Of a stretch of 64,000 bases of DNA, positions 12,534 to 23,788 are shown in pieces. Each line of letters starts with the position of its first letter. Within the stretch, counting starts at the first letter, position 1. The translations under genes were made by a program, and so were the position numbers. The stretch covers positions 59,291,257 to 59,355,256 of the forward strand of contig NC_077238.1 of assembly GCF_947179165.1 (NCBI RefSeq), read 5' to 3'. The notes under the pieces are model-generated. The model searched no databases, was not told where the DNA came from, and was given only the letters and a program-made list of their open reading frames with translations. Source of the DNA: Solanum dulcamara (taxonomy: Eukaryota; Streptophyta; Magnoliopsida; Solanales; Solanaceae).

Positions 12534-15500
12534 TGTCACAACCTAATTTTTCAAGTCATGATGGCACCTACAATCAACCACCAGTAGGTAAGCCTAACCT
12601 CATAGACTGGAACCAAAGGCAATGGACCATCACAAGCGGAAGGAAAGAAATGAATATTAATATTAATACTAGTAGCAGAATAATAAGATATATACAACAA
12701 GACAACCCCCTAGACTTGGTATCAGTCAGTAATCGATCTACTAAACTAAATAAGGAAATACAAGGTTTATATATATACAATAATAGTAATGGTGATACAG
12801 ACTATCTACGGATGCAAAATAAAGACTAGTCCAAACCAAAATAGAGGGAACTAGGTAACTCTAAATGCCAAGAACTCACCCAATTCTCCAAATCAATGAG
12901 CTGCTTTGCATGTTATCCAAATTACTAGTGAAAACCCATACTATGATCTGTAGGGTGCAGAAGTGTAGTATGAGTACCAACAAGTGGAACTCTGTAGGTA
13001 TCGGCCGACTGAGCTCCAAATATAAAGCAAGTATAAATAACATGTAAGCATGGAGTATATATCACAAGTAACTACAAAGAATATTAAGGAATCCTGCAAT
13101 AAGAACATCTGATATAATAAGAGGAAAGATAGGAAAACAATAAGGAAACGAAGGACGTACCTGGTGGAGCTAGTCTAAGACCAAAACGCGATGGCACACT
13201 ATGAAAGGGGGAAAAACTAAGTCACAACCTACTAACAAAAGTAAACACTAATATCACATAAAGTCCCAAAGGATCGTATCAAGTAAATCTCTGTACAAAA
13301 AGTTAGATAAATAAGAACAAAGGCAGTAACTATCTTAAAAAATGAGACTACCCTTTATACAGCCACAAGTTCGTAAATAGTAAGACAATACCTCTCGAGA
13401 CCTTGTGTGCCCATGATGTTCACTCATAAATAGGTAAACCTGCATGATATCCCATACTACCGACATGTACAAACAACTATGTTGGTGATAGGCAATGCAT
13501 ATATGCGTGAAAGTAATATAGTAAAACTAGTAGTACCATTTGTGCCAAGTTCCTCAGACCAAGATATATACACCTATTTTCAGTCGCGACCAGGAAGTAG
13601 GACCCATGCTCCTCTATGGGATAGCCATAGGGGCCTCGGGAATAGACATATATATTCCGCCTGGTCCATATCCAGGTCTTATATCAATCTATAAACTAAG
13701 CACATCCTCGATGCATTGAATTAATATCATAAAAATTAGCACATCCTCGATGCCTTGAATCAATATTATAAAATGACAGCATCCTCGATGCCTCAAATCA
13801 ATATCATAAAATAAGCGCATCCTTGATGCCTCCAGTCCTTTGAAAATAGTAGTAGTAAAGGTAGTAAGACCCCCAATTTAAAAATCAGTATAAAATAGTT
13901 TGAGTTACAATCCAGCTTTCTCAAATTAATGCCAATAACCAATCCATACACCGAGGTCAACTACATCTGTGAGAAAAAACATGATCTAATGCAATGCATG
14001 CCATCACCAGCACCCAAACAACACACACAATTACATAGAATAATGACTCCACAAGCATCTTACCCTCTAGAGCATAGACACGGGACTAACAAATGCAACC
14101 GACTTCAAATCAAGGCCTAAAGTACAACTCTACAACTCTAACTCAATCACAAGACCTAAAAAGGAACTCAACCCTAACTGGGTAACAAGGAAGAAGAAAT
14201 GAGTAAATAGAGCTCACTAGTCAATCAATACCTCCATATCCAACTGGGAATACAACTTCGCGATTTCAAACACAGCTAGCTCACCAAAAGGCAAAAGAGA
14301 ACATATAGGATTCTAGCTCTAAATACATCAATGGGATCCAAAAGTAATTCACAAGCCTAAATGGGTGGAAATCACTACACCGAGGCTCCAAGATTGGTAC
14401 TATAATATTGAAGGACAATAATTCTCATAACATCCAGGCTAAGAATGGCTACATAACCTAAGTTGCATCCTAAAATCAATCCTAAGGCGCAACTCCTCCA
14501 ATCATCATAAACTCCAAACAAGCCACCTAAAAAGGTAACCAAGACCAAACTAAGGCATAATAATTAATCTAACCAACTAGATTGTTTGTCTCATAAGGCA
14601 ACCTAGCCTAAGGTTCACACCGGATAAAAGAACAAAAAATCTAGGAATCAAGCCTAACCCTTCACATACAATCCAAAATACAAGCTATTTATACTAAAAA
14701 ATATCTTAAGAAGCTCAATCAAAAGAAAGGAGACTGTAGCCTACCTCAAAGTTGAACACGTGCGCTCCCAGTCAATTTTCTGGTTGATTTTTGCTCTAAA
14801 GACAACTCTAAATGCCTCCATGCTATCAAAATGTTGATCACCTCGTTAATACAAACGTTTTGACACTAAAACTGTATTTTTCGAAGATGGACCCAAAATT
14901 TGATCTAAAATGGGATCTTGGATCCCTTGATGGGAATCCGAAAAATGACTATAAAAATGATCGAAATACATTATTAAGCTTGTACCGCCAAATGGGGCAC
15001 ACATCGATGCTCAATATGACCTAAATCATCCCAACAATAATTTTTACCATTAAAGCCCTAAGTAAGCTTTGGTTGTCTCTTTGATGTGGAAATTATCTCA
15101 AAACATCACCTTGCACTCTTTCCCAAAAATGCCAACACATAGCCACATTCAACACGAACCCACCAGAGTTGGAATTGCCAAAACTTGAGCTCACTAGCTC
15201 CTAAAATTAAAGAAAGAAAATGGGAGTCGGGGTTGGTTCACGTCTGGTCTTTAATTAAAAGACTAGACAAACAATGCATCGCGATCACAGAGCACTATGC
15301 TCCCGATCGTGATCTATAGGGAAAATTCACATTGCGATCACAGACTTTTGGCTTGTGATCGTGAAGGCAACTGAGCTAATGTACCTCGATCGCGATCCTA
15401 AGCCTCACTAATGCAATGAGCAATAGTACTTGCACCAGCAAGTGCTGCACCAGCTGAAACTTAAGCTTTAAACAAGCTTCGATGGGGTGATCGGGATTCG

Positions 15501-16120
15501 TTCAAAATCCTGTGTGTACAAATAGTCTATGATACCCTACTAAATATGATGTACTAGACTTAATGGCGGAATAAAAATTTTCATCCGAGGTCATCTCGAC
15601 AAAATATGGGTCCCACACCCAAGCATAATTTTTTCCATTCCCACAAAGAGGCTCGAAATGAGACCTGAAGCCTGTAGATACGAATGAAAGGTCGTTCTAA
15701 ACCAAACTCAATATTTTGGAACTAACTGCGCTAATGAAATTCCAATTTGAGCGCGTTTACCATGATTGTTGACCAAAGTCAACCTTAGGCTAAAGCTTAA
15801 AGGATAAAATGTGTAATGGCTCAAACTCGCATGATAAGGCTCGATGCTTATGCCGACTATGCTAATAGCCTAATTTTGCCATTCTAAAGCTGATGGAACC
15901 ATCAGAATTCTATTCTGAGGTCATATTCTTGGAGCTTTGACCAAGGTCAACCATTCAAACTTGAAGGCTCTAAAATAGGGAAACAGGAATAAAACCCAAA
16001 TGAATGACCAGAAAACCGAACTATCAGTGCCAGCAAGTCATAAATGACTTGGGGTTTCTATAGGAAGGCTATAAATGCTGAAAATATTGAAAAGAGGAAA
16101 ATGAACTTGAGGGTCATTAT
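12534..16120 (-). mobile_element. LTR B (5' LTR of U1)
   Basis: About 3.59 kb, minus orientation. It starts TGTCACAACC on the plus strand and runs to GGGTCATTAT, where homology with LTR A stops. It contains the same tandem repeat (13698-13850), palindrome (15247-15263) and CpG-motif stretch (about 15230-15420) as LTR A. Its outer end abuts unrelated leader sequence at about 16121 rather than flanking DNA with a recognisable target duplication. Confidence 0.75.
13698..13850. repeat. Four-copy 38/39-bp tandem repeat in LTR B
   Basis: Units at 13698, 13737, 13775 and 13813 (spacing 39, 38, 38), built on GCACATCCTCGATGCCT followed by an AATCAATAT-type tract. The spacing matches the array in LTR A exactly, so the array predates the duplication of the LTRs. 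Confidence 0.8.
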
Positions 16121-16699
16121 TGAATGTATAGAAACCATCCCTTAAATATTCTGTAGAATCCTAATCATAAGTAAGACTCTACTAGACTAGACACCATAAA
16201 CACCCTATGACACTTGAACTTTGTGCAATGATATCAAGTTTGTCACACAAGAGACTACACCCTGGATGTGGTCAGCACTCAGAGACCATTATTGGTGCCA
16301 AGAGAACCCTTGGCCTGGATGACTCACTAAGCGAAAGACTTAACTCATGAAAAGGATTTCAGATAGGCACAAACTGTATATGAAAACTTAACTTCTCAAA
16401 ATAGAATCTCAATACTCAAATTTATATATGGAATATAAATCAATGTCTTAAAAACATGAACTATGAAAATAATTGAAAAAACTCTGTCTGTGACTAGTTT
16501 TTAAAGCCTCTAAAACTGACTCTGAAATAGGTATTGGGGCAGGCCCTAGCTACCTCAAACATATAAATGAAGACTTAAAGATAAAGACTCAAGAGCGCCT
16601 TGAATGTAAAGATATTTCACCAAACGCTGGATGGAAATCTGATCTCCAACAATGTACCTATTGAGAATCTATCACTTGTGCTTATATCATAAAACAATG
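16121..16699 (-). mobile_element. Leader, PBS and LTR start of a further truncated element
   Basis: Read on the minus strand this is an LTR end (plus-strand start TGTCACACAA at 16241), a decayed iMet-type PBS at 16225-16236 (9 of 12 matches) and about 100 bp of 5' leader resembling the E1 leader at about 23640-23788. The LTR part differs from the E1 LTR and is rich in CTCAA words. The leader stops at LTR B and the LTR is interrupted at 16700 by the E1 LTR. The rest of this LTR may be the fragment at 25904-27670. Confidence 0.5.
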
Positions 16700-18993
16700 T
16701 GTCACGACTAGAGCCTTGGGCCAAAATGTGACACAACGACCAAAAACTCAAAGGATTCCAACCAAGCCATCTTAGAATACATAGCATACATAAGGAAATT
16801 AAACATAATGAAGTACGTGGAAGAAAGAATTCAACATAGATATCAAAGAGAAAGTAAGTTCAACTCAATGTCCAAAATAGACTACACCCGTTTAAATCAT
16901 CTAAAAATTCCTCGAAGTATACTTGATGGGGACTTAGGAAAAACTCCTAGCTCACCTGAATCATAAGAGAAAATTTAAAGTAATTTTATAAATGAAAGTC
17001 CCATCCTCGATAAATGAGGACTCACTAATGTAATCTGGAAGTGCTAAATCAACTCTAACCACCAATATGTTGAATATCATCCACCTCTATATTATGAGAC
17101 AATGTCGGCAAAATATGCGTTAGTACATAGAAGATATTAAGTATGTGAAATATGCATGAACAATAATCATAGGGCATAATCAAAATAAATCATGGGATAG
17201 AAGACTAATATCTTCTAAAATATGTATAAAATCATGAAAACATTAATATAATTTATCTCATTGGTCAATGCATTAAAAGAATCACATATTCATCATAAGA
17301 ACTCATTACTCAACTAAAACTGTGTGGGATAAGACCTTTATCTGACATATAAGACCATATCATCTAATACATGGAATCCGATGACTCTTGCATCGAGATA
17401 GGTTGTTGACTCCTACATCAAGACAGGGGAGGCTACCTTGCCAGGGCATACTCCATAAGTAACTCTTTAACTGGGCTTTGTGGATCCACTAGCTTTGCCA
17501 TATTGGAATATATAGACCTACGCGGGCAATGTAGTTTGAGACTTAAGGTTGTTACTAGGATTCCCGTGGATAATTAACTGGGTTACAAGACTCAACCCCA
17601 CCTAAAAGTCCTCTCAGTGCTTAGTTAATATCCCAATAAAACTCGTAAAGCATATTCATAAGTATCATAGGGAAAGATAATGACTAATATCTACATATCT
17701 TTATAAAACATCATAAGAATTGCTTATCTAGTCATCACCATAGTTAAAGAATAAGATTAGCTCTATCATATAACTCATGCAATATGGGTATAGGTCGTCC
17801 ATCATTACATATATTTGATCATAACATATTTAGGGTCTAACTTGCCCTATTATTAAGTTGCTTGAATTATCATAGAATCACCGTTCATAAACTTCTTTGC
17901 ATAAAATATCTTTAACTTATAAATAAAGCTTTAATTGATATAATTTGAAAATCATGATCATATCTAAAAATCATATTTAAAATTAGCATATATCATGGGT
18001 CATTGAAATTCAACTTAAAATCAAGTAATATTATGTGAATTATATATAATTAGACTAATACCATTGTAGAATATCATAATTAAGAAGGACGAATAAAAAT
18101 CATGCAATTAGGGAATTTAATTGATGAAATAATACGAGAATGAGGAGATCTTTGGGATTCCATGGGTGAAAGGTACCCATAGATGAACTCCCACATATCT
18201 TAACCTTGATTAGCCCTAAATTATAGAGACTGAAAGCTTGACTCTGAAGAACCCGTGAATCGCTTGTGGAAGAAAATAAAACCTTGAGAAAAGACTTGAG
18301 AGAGAGGGTTTTATAATTTGGGGAATTATGAAGAGAATGGGATAGTTAGAAGACTTTAGTATAGTTAATAGGTATGAATTTAGTCCCTAAAATCATTCAT
18401 ATTTATTAATGAGGTATAGGGAAAATACCAAAATAACTCTTATCAAAACTAAATTCAAAACTCATAACGAGAGTTCACCACAAACCGTTTAAAAGCACTA
18501 CGATCTGTGGTCCCCTCCGTGGTGATGGACTTAGGAATCTTTGAAAAGAATTTTTGGAAGGCTGCCCACAACGAGACCCACCACGGCCCATTATGGCCAC
18601 CATAGTCTGTGGTGGTTGCCTTGGACTTGAATTCTTGGGGTCTGCAGGGATATTTTCAAGACCTCATCCACGTAGACCTTCACAATCCGTAGAGGCCATC
18701 ACAGTCCATGAACATTGTCGTGGTAAGGAATCTGACAGGGGTCTTGCAGAGATGTCTACCACGGGAGATATAATAGTTTATGGTCTACACCATGGCTTGT
18801 CATGGATTCTCATGGTCCTCCCCTCTGAAACCAATTGGCTGGGAATGGACCACAGTGGCCCTACACATCCTATGGTTTTCTTCATGGCCTGTAGTGGGTC
18901 GCAAGAAGATCCTCTAGTGCTAAAAGCTACATTTTTCAAGAATTTCATCTTTTGTTCCTCATTTTCTATATTTTGAACTTATGGGGTCTTACA
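16700..18993 (-). mobile_element. E1, 3' LTR (left copy)
   Basis: A 2294-bp LTR, on the plus strand TGTCACGACT to GGGTCTTACA. It pairs with 23789-25899 on the other side of the E1 gag-pol relic (shared runs include GGATTCCAACCAA and CATAGCATACATAAGG near the outer edge). It precedes a polypurine tract, which fixes it as the 3' LTR of a minus-strand element. The part at about 18480-18960 is rich in CCACGG/CCGTGG inverted motifs. The 140-codon open frame at 18554-18976 lies inside this repeat and is not a gene. Confidence 0.8.
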
Positions 18994-19006
18994 ATATCTC
19001 CCCATT
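18994..19006 (-). other. Polypurine tract of E1
   Basis: On the minus strand AATGGGGAGATAT abuts the LTR start TGTAAGACCC. Such a purine run next to the 3' LTR primes plus-strand DNA synthesis in LTR retrotransposons. Confidence 0.7.
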
Positions 19007-19261
19007 GGGAGAATTCATCCTAGAATGGGACTCAAGCTAGAATGAATGGAATAGGAAGGAAAAATAACCACCCAATATGCAAAAATATCTCGATAATGCA
19101 TAAAACATGAAATATTAAATCTTACTCTAAAACATGACTTTAAAACTCATTTCATGAACATGAATGTGTATGAAACAATGAGAACAACTAAATCACATAA
19201 TTTGGGCTGGTTGGATCATGAAGGAACTAAATACCTCAATTAAGTACGGAAGGAAAGAAAT

Positions 19262-19360
19262 GAGGATATCGGGACATCGTACCCATGTAGCACCCTTAAC
19301 CTATTAGTTTCTCCATAATACTTTAACAGAAGCTATTTGTTTGTTTCTCAACTTTCTAAC
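19262..19360 (-). pseudogene. E1 chromodomain-like C terminus (relic)
   Basis: Following the integrase C-terminal region, the minus strand encodes a decayed tail with K-L-R-N-K-Q-I-A-S-V-K-V-L-W-R-N and, after two stops, G-A-T-W. This matches the pattern of the short chromodomain-like module at the end of chromovirus integrases (V-K-V-x-W-x ... A-T-W). It suggests E1 came from a chromatin-targeting Ty3/gypsy lineage. The stops make it non-functional. Confidence 0.6.
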
Positions 19361-20480
19361 TTACCGGTCCAAGATCTCAAGTGAAACCTCTTCATATGAA
19401 AGACTCTCTTTAACTTCAATGATATCCAATGGCACAATAGAGTTAGGATCACCAACTAACTTCCTTAATAATGACACATGAAACACTTGATACACCGATG
19501 CCAAATCAGAAGGCAAATCCAACTCATAAGCCACCTTACTAATCCGCCTCAAAATCTGATATGGGCCAACATAGCGGGGACTTAGCTTCCCTTTTTTACA
19601 AAAATGCAACACACCCTTAATGGGGGAAATTTTCAAGTAAACCCAATCATTAACCTCAAATTCAAGTTTTCTTATCCTCATATCTAAATAGGACTTTTAT
19701 CAGCTATGGGCAATTTTCAATCTTTCTCTAATGAGTCTAACCTTGTCCATAGCCTCAAATACCAACTCAGGTCATATAAAAGTAACTTCACCAACCTCGA
19801 ACCAACTGATAAGGGATCTACACTGCCTATCTTACAATTCCTCAAATGGAGTCATCTTTATGCTAGAATGATAACTTTTATTATAAGCAAACTCTATCAA
19901 TAGAAAATGATCATCCCAATTTCCTTTAAAATCAATAACATATGCTCTCAAAATATCTTTTAATGTCTGAATGGTATGCTTGGCCTGACCATTCATTTAT
20001 GGATGAAAAGAAATACTAAGATTTACTTAAGTATCAATACCCTTTTGGAAAAATCTCCAAAACTGGGATGTAAACTGAGTACCTCGATTTGCGATGATAG
20101 AGAATGGAATACCATGAAGATTAACCAACTTTCAGATATACAATCTAGCATAGTCCTCGACTGAATATGAAGTTTTAACAGGAAGATAATGACTTGTTAG
20201 TAATTCCGTCAACAATCACCCAAATAGAGTCATGTTGCCTAGGAGTACGAGATAAACTAGTTAAAAGTCCATTGCTTTCGCAAACTAGTGGGGACAACCC
20301 TTTCACTTGTGGATAATTAGGACACTTATCCACTAATTTCGCCATATCTCTTTTCATGCCATTCCACCACCCTCAAGTCTCGATACATCTTTGTAGAGCC
20401 GGATGAATAGATAATGCAAACTATTATTTCTGATAATATCATATCTTTCAAGCCATCCACATTCAGAACACACAATCAAC
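19361..20480 (-). pseudogene. E1 integrase relic
   Basis: Minus-strand integrase in pieces. The N-terminal zinc-binding part at about 20300-20480 retains K-C-P-N-Y-P-Q-V-K (second cysteine lost). The catalytic core has R-Q-H-D-S-I-W-V-I-V-D, then R-G-T-Q-F-T-S-Q-F-W and F-A-Y-N. The C-terminal region at 19361-19681 is one open stretch of 106 codons containing [13 protein letters not shown], the conserved GPY/F motif of Ty3/gypsy integrases, followed by F-H-V-S-L-L. Several internal stops occur, and about 30 residues between the zinc finger and the core look disturbed. Confidence 0.8.
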
Positions 20481-20689
20481 CTTGATATCTCAAAACACCA
20501 TCTCCCCCTTGGGATAAAGCATCAATGTATTTATTGGAAACCCATTACACCAAAGTGGGATCATTATCTTGTTTTTATTTTACACCCACCACAAGTGATG
20601 ATTTTGAACCATTTTGCACAATAACACCACCATTCTCGGATTGTATAGGACACTCATGTCATAATCCTTCAATAACTCAAGTCATCTTC

Positions 20690-21070
20690 TCTATCAAAAG
20701 TTCATAACCTTTTTAGTGAATAAGTATTGCAAACTCGTGTTATCAGTGAAAATATCCACTTGGAGACCATACAAGTAGTGTCTCCATAATTTCAAAGAAA
20801 ATACCACCACCATCAACTCCAAGTCATGAGTTGGGTAATTTTTCTCATGTGCCTTGAGTTGCCTTGAAGTGTAAGATACACTTTACCATTTTGCGTTAGC
20901 ACACAACCAAGACCTACTCGTGAAGCATCACAATACAGAATGAACCCATTAGAACCTTCCGGATAAGTCAACCCCAGAGCATAGGTAAGCCTATCCTTCA
21001 ACTCATGGAAGCTTTTCTCACATGCCTCAAACCATTGGAATTTCACCTTCTTTCTTGTCAAAGTAGTCAA
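20690..21070 (-). pseudogene. E1 RNase H relic
   Basis: The minus strand gives an 85-codon open stretch with F-H-E-L-K-D-R-L-T, then G-F-I-L-Y-C-D-A-S-R-V-G-L-G-C-V-L, the first catalytic block of Ty3/gypsy RNase H (the D in YCDAS is a metal ligand), and N-S-R-H-M-R-K. It would degrade the RNA strand of the RNA:DNA hybrid. It lies directly after RT in element order, as expected. The downstream part (about 20690-20810) is recognisable only in broken frames. Confidence 0.8.
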
Positions 21071-21074
21071 GGGC

Positions 21075-22060
21075 GATATAATAGAAGAGAAATCTTATAC
21101 AAATTATCTATAATAACCAGCTAAGCCCAAGAAAATCTTGTTATCAAAAGGAGACAATAGTCTAGGCCAATTCTTAACCACCTCGGTTTTCTTTAGATCA
21201 ACCATAATTCCTTCTCCAAAAACAATATGACCAAGAAACGCAACCAACATTAACCAAAATTCACACTTACTAAACTTAGCATACAAGTGATGGTCCTTGA
21301 GAATTTGTAACACAATTATCAAATGATCGGCATGCTCTTCTCACTCCGTGAGTAAATCAAAATATCATCAATGAAGACGATCACAAACATAACCAAGTAT
21401 TGCTTGCACACCTTATTCATCAAATCCCTAAAAGTTGTAGGGGCATTTGTTAGTCTAAAAATTTGAAGTGACCATACTAAGTTCTAAAGGTTGTCTTTGA
21501 AATATCACATTCCCTCACTCAGAGTTGATGATAACCTGATTGGAGATCAATCTTTAAAAAGTGGCTTGCTCTTTGAAGTTGATCAAACAAGTCATCAATC
21601 CTTGGAATGGGATACTTATTCTTAATTATGACATTGTTTAACTGTTAATAATCAATTTACATTCGAAGAGAACCATCCTTCTTTCTGATAAAGAAAACCG
21701 GAGCACCCTATAGAGAGATACTCTGTCTAATAAAATCCTTATCTAGTAAATCATTCAATTGATCCTTTAATTCCTTCAATTTTGCTAGAGCCATTAGGTA
21801 AGAAGGAATAGATACAGGCTATGTATCAGTTAGGAGATTGATATCGAAGTTTATTTCCCTATTGAGAGAAATACTTAGGAGATCTTTGAGAAACACTTCT
21901 AGAAACTCATCAACAACTGAAACTAACTCATAAGTAGGAGTCTCACAGTTAGTATCTCTAACCTAAACTAGATGGTAGATGAAACCTTTGAAAATAATTT
22001 TCCGAGCTTTAAGATATGAGATGAATTAACCCTTAAAAATAGAATTACTATGTTTCCACT
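21075..22060 (-). pseudogene. E1 reverse transcriptase relic
   Basis: RT on the minus strand, reading from about 22060 down. Landmarks are G-A-P-V-F-F-I-R-K-K-D-G-S near 21660-21710, the catalytic F-I-D-D-I-L-I-Y near 21350-21385 (the aspartate pair is intact), then L-Y-A-K-F-S-K-C-E-F-W and V-V-K-N-W-P-R plus G-L-A-G-Y-Y-R at 21104-21322, the usual connection to RNase H. Frameshifts and stops break it in several places. Confidence 0.8.
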
Positions 22061-22249
22061 CTAGGATTGACTCATACAAAATCTGAAACTTAACCACACG
22101 GGTTCTACAACATATAGAGGCATAACATCCATGAAACCAATCAATACCAAAAGTAATATCAAAATCAGTCATATCAATCTCTACTATATCAACGGATGTG
22201 ATTTATGAAAAACTAAAACTGGACAATTTTTATACTCTTTTAGCCATAA

Positions 22250-22400
22250 CCGACTCATCTATGGGAGTATAAATAGAAAAAGGATCCATTAATATTGCTA
22301 ACATCAAATCTCATGGCCATATAGGGAGTAACAAAAGACAAATTTGCACCCAGATCAAGAAAGGCATAAATATTATAGTGAAAGACCCGTAACATACCGC
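22250..22400 (-). pseudogene. E1 aspartic protease relic
   Basis: On the minus strand, the stretch A-F-L-D-L-G-A-N-L-S-F-V-T-P-Y has the form of the retrotransposon protease active site (D-x-G-A followed by hydrophobic residues and S-F-V). It follows the gag knuckle in the same frame, so the order is gag, protease, RT, RNase H, integrase, which is Ty3/gypsy order. Confidence 0.7.
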
Positions 22401-23571
22401 TAACAACATCGGGAGTTTCATCCACCTCTTGCCTACCATAAAGAGAATAAAACTGATTGTTGTGTTGACCACTCTTCGGTTGAGCTTGAGCACCTTGTTG
22501 AACTTGGCCTTCATGAGCAACTTGTCCTTGAGGATGACCATCCTTATCAATACACTCCTTAGCATGATAACCCAGCTTGGCACATCGATAGAACACATTC
22601 AAACATGCTAGACATTTTCCCTTGTTGTTCTTCCCACACTTTTTGTATGCGGGGGTAGCTTAGCCTATTGGGGCACCTTCTTAAGGCTTAGGGTTGGTCA
22701 TCCTATCTTTGTTAAACCTTAGAGTAGTATTGTTTGAAGAACCTTGAACGAAATACCTTTAACGAAAATGAGGACGCCCACCACTTTTGGACTTAACATG
22801 AGAGGAATCACCATCATCGGTCCTTGCCCTTTTAGACTCCCTAGTTTTCTCCCTTAGCTTTTCATCATCTATTTTCTCCGCATAGGTCATAAGTCTAGAG
22901 ATATCCATTTCTTAAATCAACATGGCTATCTTGCATTCCTTAAAAATCAAATCTAACACAGGTGACACAAACTTGCTCATATGAGTTCTTGGGTCAATAA
23001 CCATAAATGGAGCATACTTTGAAAATTGGGTGAACTTGAGGGCACACTCCTTCAAACTCATATTTCCTTGCTTAAGATTGATGAACTCTTGTATCTTTTC
23101 CTCCCTCAACTCCAATGGGAAGAATCAATCAAGAAACACCATTTTGAGCTCTTTCCAAGTCACATGATCCGTCTCTCTAGGCCTCTCACTTTTCTATTGG
23201 TCAAACCAAATCCTAGCAACACCCTTCAATTGATAAGTAGCCAACTCCACCCTCTCAACTGGGCTAATCCCCATTTTCTCCACAATCTTATGAATGCTTT
23301 CGATAAATTCTTGTGGATCCTCATCCATTTTGGAACCCCAAAATACAGGAGCATTCATCCTTATAAAGTCACAAACCCTTATTATCGTTGTAGACACCTT
23401 TGGGTTCATGGGAGCTACCACCTCATGATTCACTTGGGACATCATGGATTAAGCAAGTACATGAAAAGTCCCTCAGAATTCAGCATTAGTAACTTGGTCA
23501 TTCAAGGGATCATTCAAAGCTTCTGGCTCCTCTTTGATATTTTTTTGGATGGGAGCTCCTCGTGGAGGCAT
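22400..23571 (-). pseudogene. E1 gag relic
   Basis: Gag on the minus strand starting at ATG 23571, which opens M-P-P-R-G-A-P, a start commonly seen in plant gypsy Gag proteins. The capsid part (about 22912-23445) retains N-A-P-V-F-W-G-S-K, D-P-Q-E-F-I, A-T-Y-Q-L-K-G-V-A-R-I-W-F and R-E-E-K-I-Q-E-F-I-N-L-K-Q-G. The nucleocapsid part near 22545-22600 has a decayed knuckle, F-Y-R-C-A-K-L-G-Y-H-A-K-E-C, with the first cysteine lost and tyrosine where histidine should be. In-frame stops interrupt it several times. The 187-codon open frame on the opposite strand at 23026-23589 is its antisense shadow. Confidence 0.8.
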
Positions 23572-23772
23572 GATTTTGAAATCGCATAGAGAAAGTGTTA
23601 GAGTAGGAAACCTTAGAGTTTAACTCTATAGCACGATGAGGTCATGAATGAAATAAAGTGTTTCCTAAGATGACTAATAGCCTCCTATTAATAGATGTGA
23701 TGCGCTTCACACTAATGAACAAGACTCTAGTCAACACGGCATGTTTGACTCCCTAGGACACTTGAACCTAGT

Positions 23773-23784
23773 GCTATGATACCT
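23773..23784 (-). promoter_or_regulatory. Primer-binding site of E1
   Basis: On the minus strand AGGTATCATAGC, 10 of 12 positions matching the tRNA-iMet complement TGGTATCAGAGC, 4 bp from the right LTR. Confidence 0.7.
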
Positions 23785-23788
23785 AGTT

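Noticed and set aside
18554..18976. 140-codon open frame, plus strand
   Set aside because: Lies wholly in the E1 left LTR, in the inverted-motif stretch, with no domain and no counterpart frame in the right LTR.
19361..23571. Endogenous pararetrovirus as source of the RT/RNase H
   Set aside because: Integrase with GPY/F motif, LTRs and iMet PBS in Ty3/gypsy order identify LTR retrotransposons; no movement protein or coat motif seen.
23026..23589. 187-codon open frame, plus strand
   Set aside because: Antisense to the E1 gag, whose capsid motifs are readable on the minus strand.
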